Below, piece after piece: positions 22,499 to 32,928 of a DNA stretch of 64,000 nucleotides (position 1 is the first letter of the stretch; every line of letters begins with the position of its first letter). The DNA comes from Bos javanicus (lineage: Eukaryota; Chordata; Mammalia; Artiodactyla; Bovidae). Both the position numbers and the translations under genes were made by a program. The notes beneath the pieces were generated by a model. It was not told the origin of the DNA and did not search any database. It saw only the letters and a program-made list of their open reading frames with translations. The stretch covers positions 37,862,537-37,926,536 of the forward strand of contig NC_083868.1 of assembly GCF_032452875.1 (NCBI RefSeq), given 5' to 3'.

Positions 22499-24900
22499 AA
22501 TTGCATCTATAAAGCTTTCTGTTAAGTCTATTAACCATAAGTATGAGTTTATGTTGCCAAAACATTTTAATTTGAAAGATAATACAAAGCTCAGAGAAAT
22601 ATGTTCTAAAATCATAAAATTTTTATTACAATAAATATGCACTCAGTAATCTTGAGTTGTCATCAAACACTATTAGAGTCAATCAGGATATTTTTCACCT
22701 GCTTTAGAAGAGAACTCTTCTGAAATTTGCTAATGGAATACCAGTTCTGACATTTTCATGAGTGTTAGGTTGCAAAGGGTTTCATTTGGAATTGAATAAT
22801 ATTAAAGTGGTTTATGTGTATATGTTTGAATTTGTGCTTTTCTGCTATAATTCTCAGATTTTGATATGCTGGCCCATTGTTCTTTACAAGATGCTAAAAT
22901 ATATTAACTCTCTTCAATTAGCTGGACAGGGAAACATCTTTCCAGAAATCTCTTTGAAATGTTTCTTATGAAATTAATGTTATATGGTGCACATTATTCT
23001 AATTCACCATTGCTTTTTTCTGAGACTTTCAAGTCTGTACATGACTTTAACCATTCAGCAGCACTTTAATCAAATATCAGAAACAAAACTGGTGTTATTT
23101 TTTTAAATTTTTCTAATGAAAGAAACTTTTTATAATTCTCAGAAGGTGTTTAATTTCACTACACTGCTTCATCACTCTTTGTGTGCTGTATGTCCCTGTA
23201 CATTTTTTTTTTTCACAACCATAACTGCAAGAACATACTCTACATCTTCTGTTTATCATAAATTTTCAAGTGTGACCACTTTTTGAAAGAAGCATCATCC
23301 TTTTTTCAGTTCAGAGGGAAGTCATTTCCTTGATTTGAAGATCTTTGTGCAGACACAGATTTGTTTACTGATGGATTTATTTGTACATCCAGCTAGCTCA
23401 TTTTATAGCCACATATCTATGGTTAATTTCTTCTTTTACAGTCTAGCCGATGCTATCAACAGTACTCTATAAAGTCACTTGGAGTACATGCTCTTCCAGC
23501 TTATTGCAGAATGTACTTATTAAAATAATATTTAAATAAAACATGTAGGGTTAAATATTATTTTCTATCATCATGAAAGTGATAGTCTCAGGAAGAAATA
23601 AATCACCCACAGCTCACAGTAAACAAGTTTATACCAGTGTACTGTGTTTAGTTCCAGACAGTTTTTTATCAAGGTTAAATCTAGTTTTTAAGCAGACCCA
23701 TTTGTGATGACTTGCTCTGCATATAAACTGTTAAACTCTCAATTGTATTGATATTTTCTCCACTATTTTTCTTGATAAACATTTTGAATATCATCCACTG
23801 GGGAGGAAAACATGCCCTGTGGAATGGAGAGAGGACACACCAATACCCAGACCTCAGAAGACCCTCTGTACAATTCAATAATTAAGGCAGACATCCTTTC
23901 AAATGCAATAAACAATGTAAGGAAGCTTATGATACATGTAAGAGGAATAATAATAAGGTGAGGCACTGCACATGGGGTGGTCAGGGAAAGATCATGCCGT
24001 GTTACACCATTTAAAGTCAGAGTTTAAACATTTCTGAAAAATTATAGTGATGGAACAAGCAGCAATGAGTTTGATTACACATTACACATGAATGACTTTA
24101 GGGCATTTTATGAGGGAAGATTTGAAGTCTACTTTCCTATTTTTCTAAATCTGTTTAAACAGTCATTTGTTTGAAAAGTGAATGGTAAATAAGGTTGTAT
24201 GAATGCTTAATTGTTTGAATTGAATTTGAGCTCTTTTTGGTACGTACTCTGCCATTAGTGAGATATAGTACTACAATTAAGTTAAAAGCCTATTTTTCCT
24301 TCTCTCTTGAAATTGTTTGCAAACTTTTTTTTGAATCTGAGAGTTTTATCACTCTGTTTCACATATAAACAAGATGAAAGAGAACCTTCCTTTCAGTTGT
24401 CATAGTCTGCTATTACAGACTGGGTTGATTTGACATGGTGAAAATACATTCTTATTACATTTAAATTCACTTTAAATAAGACAAACATATCTGCATTTTA
24501 AATTCACTAAGTAATTTAGAGAAAATAGTGGACATGAATGCTATTTGGAAAATGAAAATATTCAGTAAGACCAGAATATCCTTTGATTATATTTGATTGG
24601 GGTTAACAAAAAGAAAACTTGATCTTGAGAAGAGAAATGTTGCAAGGACACATTTTTATTGAGCTGATGCTGTCATCTGTCTCTTAATTTTGTTTCAGGA
24701 AAATCAGCAAGGTTATTATTTAAACCTGCTTATGTTGAAAGACAAGTAGTTAAATTTGAAGCACAGTTTATTGTGGATTTTGACATCCTTGACTTTCAGC
24801 TCCTTTTCCCTCCTTTATTCATATTCCTTAAAAACGTATTCCATCTATTCATAACTGCAAGCAGATTCTGATTTAGTCTTATTTCTTCAAACTCAATTAT
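22499..24900. other. Unique AT-rich DNA
   Basis: 2.4 kb with no recognised repeat or gene. Short frames such as 22762-22971 have no supporting features. Confidence 0.5.
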
Positions 24901-24924
24901 ATTACACTCTTATTACACTCTTTT

Positions 24925-25020
24925 TCAGTGCATCATTTACTTCTCACAGCTACTTGGAGTGGGATAGGGTGTCAGTCAGTATTTAAAAATCTCCATTTTT
25001 ACCCAGCTCTCAGAATAAAT
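24925..25020 (-). mobile_element. Possible MIR relic
   Basis: The stretch tgcatcatttacttctcaca through atctccatttttacccagct follows the order of the MIR 3' half in reverse, with strong divergence. Low certainty. Confidence 0.35.
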
Positions 25021-25267
25021 GTGAAAATTTTGTAATGACTTACAGCACTCCTTCCTCTAGGGAACTTTTAACATAAATCAATCCTTTTCAAGAATAGGGG
25101 ATAAAGACCAGTTTTTGATTGTTGAACCTTCTCAATATCCTTAAAACCACTGTATACATAGACTTACTTACCTTTCATAAGGACAATCCAGCAAGAGATT
25201 CAGAATTAATTTAGCTTTTTATTGAACAAATGTAAATATTATATCACACAACTCTTGATTAAACACT

Positions 25268-25800
25268 CAGTTCAGTTCAGTTGCTAGTCATGTCCAACTC
25301 TTTGTGACCCCATGGACTGCAGCGTGCCAGGCCTCCCTGTCCATCACCAATTCCCAGAGTTTACTCAAACTCATGTCCGTTGAGTCAGTGATGCCATCCA
25401 ATCATCTCATCCTCTGTTGTCCCCTTCTCCTCCCACCTTCAATCTTTCCCAACATCATGGTCTTTTCAAATGACTCAGTTCTTCACATCAGGTGGCCAAA
25501 GTATTGGAGTTTCAGCTTCAACCTCAGTCCTTCCAATGAACACTCAGGACTGATCTCCATTAGCATGGACTGGTTGGATCTCCTTGCAGTCCATGGGACT
25601 CTCAAGAGTCTTCTCCAACACTACAGTTCAAAAGCATCAATTCTTCAGCACTCAGCTTTCTTTATAGTCCAACTCAAATCCATACATGATTACTGGAAAA
25701 ACCATAGCCTTGACTAGATGAAACTTTGTTGGCAAAGTAATGTCTCTGCTTTTTAAAATGCTGTCTAGGTTGGTCATAACTTTCCTTCCAAGGAGTAAGC
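25268..25800 (-). mobile_element. BovB LINE 3' fragment
   Basis: In reverse it runs from the (CTGAA)n tail (cagttcagttcagttgctag) through the ORF2 C-terminal region to tttccttccaaggagtaagc. It is flanked by ATTAAACACT at 25258-25267 and 25801-25810, a 10-bp target-site duplication. The 3' flank holds one further copy (25818-25827). Confidence 0.95.
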
Positions 25801-25834
25801 ATTAAACACTAGTACAGATTAAACACTAGTACAA
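25801..25834. repeat. 17-bp tandem duplication
   Basis: The 17-bp unit attaaacactagtacag is followed by attaaacactagtac. It begins with the BovB target-site sequence, so target-site copies occur three times in all (one before and two after BovB). Confidence 0.85.
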
Positions 25835-28103
25835 AACTAAAGCAAAGTGTGGACCCAAAACTTTGTTCTATACTTAAATATGAATATACTCATTAAGGTG
25901 ACAAACAAATGTTAACTATAAGTATCCATGAGAAATAAAATGTTATTGAAAGTCTCTACAGAATAATTTTAAGATGAATTCCTAAGTAATAACCAATATC
26001 AATAAGGCCATGTTTCCTTAGACATAGAAACTATTCCAACAGTGTCCTAAATTTCTAAACATCATTACTTTTCTTGGAAAACAGGAAGAGACTTACAGGA
26101 ACAAAGACACAACTCTGACTATATTTTGGGGCAAGGCAGGGAAAAAAGACTAAAATGTTGCAGAATCTCTAAATGTACTGGTGAAATATCCAGTAAGATA
26201 TGATGGTGACTACCTTATAACTACAAAATATTCTATGCACATATTTAAAATTTTTAAAATATTTTTCATACTCATTATTCCCTGTAAAAATCTTCATTTA
26301 CATTAAATATTAAAAATAATATTCTTCTTATTTTCTATAACTGTAGAGTCATGCAGGGCATTAAGAAGATGTGAGAAAGGCAGTATCAAGTTGAATGAGA
26401 TTTAGTTTTCATGACACAAACTTAACATACTTTTTTAACTTGGAAAAGAATTAAGAGTGGCCTAATACAAAATTTTCCTGATATCTGTACAAAGCTGCAC
26501 ACAATTGGCTATTGATTCTCACAATAGTCTTTCTATGAAACTTGTGTGGTCCCTCTTAGGAAGTCAAACACAGATAATGACAATAGCACTTACTATAAAA
26601 GTCACATTTTTGATCCATTTGCTGCCTCCAATTTGTAGTTTAAGTTTCCCTTTTTAAGAAAAACAGGCTGATGTAAAAATCACATCCTAGACAGTACACT
26701 CTCAGCTCCTCCAATTTTCCACGGAACCACTGGTCACCACACACATTGCTGTCAAATTGTTCTGCTTCTTGTCAGCTGCACACTGGCAGGACAGGAGGCT
26801 GGTCATACGCTAATTAGGAGGACAGACTTTGTAAAGTCCGTTCTGAGAAATAGAGGTGCCAAGTAATAGCTCCTGTAATAAAGTTATTTAAGGAGAAAGG
26901 GCAAGGGTTGAAGAACGACAGAATAGTATTTTTAATGTCTTTGGACCAGGATGTTGAGAGAAATTTGTTTTCAGGATGACTCCAAGGTTAAAGTGAATTT
27001 CTTCCCTGAAGCCGAAAAGGCTAAAATATGGGTCCATTTAGAAATGATGCCTTTAGAAAAAAATCCACATCTATAAAATTCCTCATGTGGATTTGGCTAA
27101 ATATCTCTGTTTTTCTGGAATAATTATAGGCTAATAAAGGTACTAAATTCATAGAAAAGACATTAATCTAGCTTGACAGAAATAATAAACAGTGTAAACT
27201 TGCAGTACATTGAAAGTCCCCATAGCAAATTGATCTTTTAATATTGTTTGTTATGTATGAAAAGTGAAATAGTGGAATAAGTAGAAATTTTGCCTTATTT
27301 GAATAAATTGGTTTGTGCTGAGTATTGCTTAACATAAAGTTAAGACATTATGCAAAAAGATTCTTTTAAAATATCTTATTTATGACTATAGAATAGTATG
27401 AAAATGAAAATGGATTAAAAGACCATACAAATGATAAAAAGCATATAAATGTATTGATTGTGTGTTTATATCACAAGTATATATGAATATATACAAGATA
27501 AACAGGAAGACTATTTATAAACACCTTTAAAGCAGTTATCTCTTGATAATAAAATTGGTAACTTTAGTTTACCCCTATTCTATATGACTCTACTGAGAAT
27601 GATTTATTTATTAATAATTACAATATAATTGTTAAAATCTTTTACTTTTGAAATTTTGGAAAATAGGTGAAGCACTAAGTAAAATGAACTGATTACTAAA
27701 GAATTTATAATTTAAATAATATCCACAGTAACAAAAAAAGAGGCTCATGGGTTCATATTTTAGCACCAGTTTAAATATATTTAAAATTAAATAAGATCAT
27801 GACAGCAAAAAAGAAAGCACTCCTTCCTTTCCTGGTAATATATTAGGAGTACTGAGAAGATTTAAAGTATCAAGGAATTTATGTTTAGAAGCATATTTAA
27901 CAGCTAAGATGCTTATGTCAAAACAAGCTTCAGCAAAATACCTAAATTTTCAAAGATATTTGTCACAATGAGCTACTCACACAACATTCGATGACAACTT
28001 TTAGAAATAATTTAACTGATTACTTCTACTAAAAAGACAAACTATTCTTCATACAGTTGTCCTTGTATTAATCATAGATTAAAAAAACTGAGGAGGTAAA
28101 ATA
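25835..28103. other. Unique non-coding DNA
   Basis: About 2.3 kb, mostly AT-rich. The part at about 26690-26880 is less AT-rich and contains a homeodomain-type core, GCTAATTAGG, near 26809, so a conserved element is possible but unproven. The segment at about 27500-27620 (agcagttatctcttgataat) faintly resembles an L1 3' end. Confidence 0.45.
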
Positions 28104-28114
28104 ATTTAGTGAGG

Positions 28115-28399
28115 TTCAGTTCAGTTGTTCAGTCACTCAGTCATGTCTGACTCTTTGCAACCCTATGGATTGTAGCACACCAGGCTTCCCTGTCCATCAC
28201 CAACTCCTGGAGCTGTTCAAACTCATGTCCACTGAGTCGGTGATGCCTTCCAACCATCGCATCCTCTGTCATTCCCTTCTCCTGCCTTCAATCTGTCCCA
28301 GCATCAGGATCTTTTCCAGTGAGTCAGTTCTTTACATCAGGTGGCCAAAGTATTGGAGCTTCAGCTTCAGCATCAGTCCTTTCAATGAATATTCAGAAT
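28115..28399 (-). mobile_element. BovB LINE 3' fragment
   Basis: In reverse it runs from the tail (ttcagttcagttgttcagtc) to tttcaatgaatattcagaat. It is flanked by a perfect 11-bp duplication, ATTTAGTGAGG, at 28104-28114 and 28400-28410. It is truncated to about 285 bp. Confidence 0.95.
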
Positions 28400-28410
28400 A
28401 TTTAGTGAGG

Positions 28411-29288
28411 TAGGTATATATATATTATTGTTATTCAACTTGGCACTCAGGAAATTATGAATGGATGGAAAATTAAACTATATTGCTCTAAACTATCTAA
28501 GAATCAAAAACCATGATAAAGTAAACTATGAAGAATATCAATTCCATTCTTGACAGTGTATTTTAAATAGTTACAATAGTGATTTTTTAAAATAACTATA
28601 ATTGAAAAAATAATTTTATGCATACACAAAAATTATTGGACATAGCCTTCTGGGCATGATTTTAATTTTTAATTAATTTTCAATATATAAACAAAAATAC
28701 TCAATTTAAAGCAAAAGAAAAATAGAGACATATGGGAAAAATCTCATGATCACACCACACAAACTCTATTAATTTTTTAAAGTTTTTAATTAATGCAAAT
28801 GCAAATTTTAAAGATAAACAAAATGTAAAGTTACAGAGATTGATAAGTGTTTCCTTATTGTTGCTTTGTAGGTTGTAGTGACACATTCACAAGTGAAAAA
28901 TTACAAAAGTAAATCTTACACTAGCATAACCAAAAAGGAGACAAACTGAAATGAATAATATGGCTGAAGGTGCTGGAAACTGATTCTAGGGACTCATCAA
29001 ATCTCTGTCTCCCTCTCTCTATCTTTTGGCTGCACGTTCTCCATGCATGTTGGTCTATCTTCCCACCCCAATGGAAAGAGGACTTCTAAGCCACCCCAAT
29101 GGAAAGAGGACTTCTCCATCCAAAGACCATACAAGAGATCAGGAAAGAACTTATTGCTCCAATAAGCCATGCCTCCCTGTGTTTGCTTATCTATTTCTTT
29201 AATCTTGGGGCAGTATTGTGCCTCTATGTTCTCCACTCTCTGACAGATTTCTGAAAGAGTTGTTGATATTTGAGTCTGTTTAGGGCTT
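28411..29288. other. Unique AT-rich DNA with a short tandem duplication
   Basis: No recognised gene. At about 29067-29115 the segment caccccaatggaaagaggac is repeated in tandem. The 79-codon minus frame at 28997-29236 spans this and shows no known motif. Confidence 0.5.
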
Positions 29289-29289
29289 C

Positions 29290-29554
29290 CCAGTCAATCC
29301 TAAAAGAAATCAACCCTGAATATTCATTGGAAGGACTGGTGCTGAAGCTGAAGCTCCAAAAAATATGGCTACCTAATATGAAGAGCCAACTCATTGAAAA
29401 CGACCCTGATGCTGGGAAAGGTTGAGGGCAAGAAGAGAAGGGGGTGACAGAGGATGAGATGGTTGGATGGCATCACTGACTCAATAGATATGAGTCTGAA
29501 CAAACTCCAAGAGATAGTGAAGGACAGAGAAGCCTGGCTGAACAACAGCAATAA
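29290..29554 (+). mobile_element. BovB LINE fragment with internal deletion, AAC-type tail
   Basis: It enters at cagtcaatcctaaaagaaat and follows BovB to gacagagaagcctgg. It then jumps to ctgaacaacagcaataa, so the usual ~65 bp before the tail is missing. The tail is of the CTGAACAACA kind, unlike the (CTGAA)n tails elsewhere, pointing to an older or separate subfamily. Confidence 0.85.
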
Positions 29555-29765
29555 GGGCTTCACAGGTGACTTAATGGTAAAGAAGCTGCCTAGCAATTCA
29601 GGAGATACAGGAGACTTGAGTTGCATCCCTGGATCAGGAAGATCCCTTGGAGGAGGAAATGGCAAGCTACTCCTATATTCTTGCCTGGAAAATTCCATGG
29701 ACAGAGGTGCCTGGTGGGCTACAGCCCATGGGTTGTAAAAAGTCAGGTACAATTGAGCACCCACA
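29555..29765 (+). mobile_element. Bov-tA SINE
   Basis: It starts gggcttcacaggtgacttaa exactly at the tail of the preceding BovB fragment and ends agtcaggtacaattgagcac. Insertion into the A-rich tail of an earlier element is a common arrangement. Confidence 0.9.
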
Positions 29766-29905
29766 TCTTTTTATTACTTGTTTGGATGGAGTGGTGGCTT
29801 CCTTTCATTGACTCAGAAACCAGAAGTCAGTGAGAAGATCTCTAAATGAAATATTAGTTTACAAATAGTTACAGCATCATTCAGGTTATTTATTTATAAG
29901 TGAAG

Positions 29906-29942
29906 TTTTGGATGCCCAAGAAATTTTCTTGGGCATCCAAAA
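29906..29942. repeat. Perfect 37-bp palindrome at a BovB 5' junction
   Basis: The left arm TTTTGGATGCCCAAGAAA (29906-29923) and its exact reverse complement (29925-29942) are separated by one base. The right arm aligns with the BovB sequence ahead of ccaaaatc; the left arm does not belong to BovB. The DNA can fold into an 18-bp hairpin. Confidence 0.95.
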
Positions 29943-30526
29943 TCCTTTCATGACTGCATCCATGAAATTAAAAAACACTTCCTCATCGGGAGAAAAGCTA
30001 TAACAAACGTAAACATCAGAGACATATTGAAAAGCAGAGACATCACTTTGCTGATAAAGGTCTGAATAGTCAAAGCTATGGTTTTTCCAATAGTCATGTA
30101 TGGATGTGAGAGTTGGATCACAAAGAAGGCTCAGAGTCAAAGAACTGATGCTTTCAAATTGTAGCACTGGAGAAGACTCTTGAGAGTCCCTTGGACAGCA
30201 AGGAGATCAAACCAGTCAATCCTAAAGGAAATAAATCCTGAATATTCATTGGAAGGACTGATGCTAAAGCTGAAGCTCCAGTGCTTTGGCCACCTGATGT
30301 GAAGAGCCAACTCATTGGAAAAGACCCTCTTGCTGGGAAAGATTGAGGGCAGGAGGAGAAGGAGATGATAGAAGATGAGGTTGTTGGAAGGCATCACTGA
30401 CTCAATGGACATGTTTTTGAGAAAACTCCAGGAGATAGGAAAGGACAGGGAAGCCTGGGGTACTGCAGTCCATGGGGCTGCAAAGAGTTGGACATGACTT
30501 AACGACTGAACAACAGCAACAACAAA
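29925..30526 (+). mobile_element. BovB LINE 3' fragment, AAC-type tail
   Basis: BovB is recognisable from the palindrome's right arm (ttgggcatccaaaatc) through tgcatccatgaaattaaaaa and the ORF2 C-terminal part to gactgaacaacagcaacaac. It is more diverged than the (CTGAA)n copies and has the same tail type as the fragment at 29290-29554. Frames are interrupted by stops. Confidence 0.9.
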
Positions 30527-30739
30527 GAAACTGATTTTCAAATGACCTTGAGAAGTTGCTCAAACTAAATATCAAATATAGTGCTGAAACTAATCACCAC
30601 TATTTTCTTGGTTGTAAGTTATAATAATCAAGTTTTTAAAAAGGTTATTTTTTCATATACAATGTTTATGTATTAATGTGATCTATATTCACGGATGTTT
30701 TATACAAACTGCTAACACTGTTGATTATTATTGAAGCCA

Positions 30740-31240
30740 CTCTTGTTTAAAACTCTTAAGATGCTTACCCAGGTAAGCCAGTCTATAATTGAACATCTTG
30801 AGATTTTTATTTTATTGCATTGCCTTAAATTTATCTACATTAAAATTTGTCGCATTTAATTTAATCTGTTACTTCATCCTGTCAAGGCCTTTTTGGATAC
30901 TAATTCTGTCATCCAGAACACTATCTATTCCTTTCAGATTCATGTCATCTTCTATTTGGATAATCATATTTTCATACAAGTCAGTAATAAAAAGGTGATA
31001 AGTACAGGATTGAGAAGAAAGCCTTATGCTCTGCCACTGCAAATGTCTAAGCTGACATTTTTCTATAAATATATTTGAATATGGCAATTTAATTTATTGC
31101 AAATCTGCCTAACTATTGCTTCAACCTAAACCTACAAGACGTCATATTTTCTACATATACTATAGAGATGATCTAGTTTAATGTCATTATGAAATTCAGA
31201 TATGTCTCATCTATTTCAGAATCATTTAATAATTTTTTCC
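30740..31240 (-). mobile_element. CR1/L3-like LINE relic (reverse-transcriptase region)
   Basis: On the minus strand the frame at 30869-31087 contains IEDDMNLKGIDSVLDDRISI followed by QKGLDRMK. This resembles the stretch just after the catalytic DD of CR1-clade reverse transcriptases (a DDxKLGG...DLDRLE-like order). After a stop, nucleotide similarity continues as NVDKFKAM-like sequence. The part at 31090-31240 also fits this clade. It is very old and non-functional. Assignment to L3 versus another CR1 family is uncertain. Confidence 0.55.
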
Positions 31241-31367
31241 TGAAATTATGCTTGTGATGAATTTGTACTTGAAGAAAGTGACTGTAATAAATTGATTGCA
31301 AAAATAACTGAATTCACCATTCCTACCTCTCTGATTACATTTTGTATCGTAACTTTGTGTGCACGTT

Positions 31368-31569
31368 TGTTCACTCACTAAGTTTTGTTGGACTCTGTGA
31401 CCCCTTGTCAACCAGGCTCCAATGTCCATGGAATTTTCTAGGCAAAAATACTGGAGTGGGTTGCCACTTCCTTATCCAGGAATCTTCCCAACCCATGTTT
31501 TCTGCATTGAACCCATATCTCCTGCATTGGCAGGCATATTCTTTACCACTGAGCCACCAGGGAAGCTCA
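31368..31569 (-). mobile_element. Bov-tA SINE
   Basis: In reverse it runs from tcactcactaagttttgttg through ttgccacttccttatccagg to the tRNA head ccactgagccaccagggaag. Confidence 0.9.
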
Positions 31570-31635
31570 AATAATACGTTCATGTACTTGCTACTTAAGT
31601 GACTTAAAGTCATCTTGCTTGCCATTTTGTCATTG

Positions 31636-31841
31636 TTGCTTCCTTGCTAAACTGTATCTGACTCTTTTGCAACTCCATGTACTATTGCCCACCAGACTCT
31701 TTGGTCCATGGGATTTCTCAGGAAAGAATACTGGAGTCTGTTTCCGTTTCCTTCTCCAAGGATCTTCCTGACCCAGGGATGAAACCTGTGTCTCCTGCAT
31801 TGTCAGGCAGATTATTTACCACTGAGCTACCAGGGAAGCCA
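31636..31841 (-). mobile_element. Bov-tA SINE
   Basis: In reverse it runs from gttgcttccttgctaaactg to ccactgagctaccagggaag. Same orientation as the SINE at 31368-31569 and a similar level of divergence. Confidence 0.9.
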
Positions 31842-32160
31842 AGACTCAGATTCCTTCACTTCTAATTCTGGACTGACTCTGTGACTTTTTGGCCAATAGA
31901 ATATGGTAGAAGTATCACTATGACACATCAACTCCTGAAGCTCAAGAAGCCTTAAGCAATCAAGCCGTTACTTAGAATTCTGTCCCATGATGAAAACAAG
32001 CCCAGAATGAACAACGGGAAAATGAAAGACCAAATGAAGAAGAACACAGATTCTAACAGAGGCTATCTAGACTGGCTACCTGAACACAGGCAGGTAGTGA
32101 TTCCAAAGAACAGTAGTCGAGACAGACACATATTATAGGGGTCATGATTCATGAATAATA
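31842..32160. other. Unassigned old repeat-like DNA
   Basis: The start (gactttttggccaatagaat, then atggtagaagtatcactatg) looks like a widely dispersed old mammalian repeat, but I cannot name the family. No gene is visible. Confidence 0.4.
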
Positions 32161-32164
32161 CTAA

Positions 32165-32712
32165 ATTTTACCCAATAAGATTTACAGATTTTAATGCAGA
32201 CTCTAGCAAAATCTCAATGGCATTTTTGTAGAAAAGAAAAAAAAAATTAATTTATATGAAACCACAGAAGACTCTGAATAGGTAAAGTGATCTTAAACAA
32301 AAAGAACAAAGCTGGAGACATCATTCTACCCAATTACAGATTATACACAAACCAACAGTAAACAAAACAGCATGGTATTAGCATAAACGCAGACATAGAC
32401 CAATGGATGGAGAAGGCAATGGCACCCCATTCCAGTACTCTTGCCTGGAAAATCCCAGGGACGGCAGAGCCTGGTAGGCTGCAGTCCATGGGGTCGTGAA
32501 GAGTCAGACAGGACTGAGAGGCTTCACTTTCACTTTTCACTTTCATGCGTTGGAGAAGGAAATGGTGACCCATTCCAGTGTTCTTGCCTGGAGAATCCCA
32601 GGGACAGGGGAGCCTGGTGGGCTGCCATCTATGGGGTCGCACAGAATCAGACACGACTGAAGCAACTTAGCAGCAGCAGCAGCAGCAGACCAATGGAACA
32701 ATAGCTTAGAAT
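32165..32712 (+). mobile_element. Old L1 ORF2 fragment (left part of a nested L1)
   Basis: The L1 ORF2 3' region is recognisable: agatttacagattttaatgc, then aaaaagaacaaagctggaga, then aacagcatggtattagcata and acatagaccaatgga. A Bov-A2 SINE interrupts it at 32408-32686, and it continues as caatggaacaatagcttag until BovB at 32713. The same L1 resumes at 35226 with 3' sequence, so part of ORF2 was already deleted. Confidence 0.8.
32408..32686 (+). mobile_element. Bov-A2 SINE (two monomers, AGC tail)
   Basis: Two Bov-A units (starting tggagaaggcaatggcaccc and ttggagaaggaaatggtgac) are joined by a ttcactttcactttcatgcg-type linker and end in six agc units. It is flanked by a perfect 11-bp duplication, AGACCAATGGA, at 32397-32407 and 32687-32697, within L1 sequence. 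Confidence 0.97.
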
Positions 32713-32928
32713 CAGTTCAGTTTATTCGCTCAGTCATGTCTGACTCTTTGTGACCCCATGGACTGCAGCACTCCAGGCTTCCCTGTCCCTCACCAACTCC
32801 TGGAGCTTACTCAAACTCCTATCCATCAAGTCGGTGATGTCATCCAACCATCTCATTCTCTATCATCCCTTTCTCCTCCTGACTTCAATCTTTCCCAGCA
32901 TCAGGGTCTTTTCCAATGAGTCAGTTCT

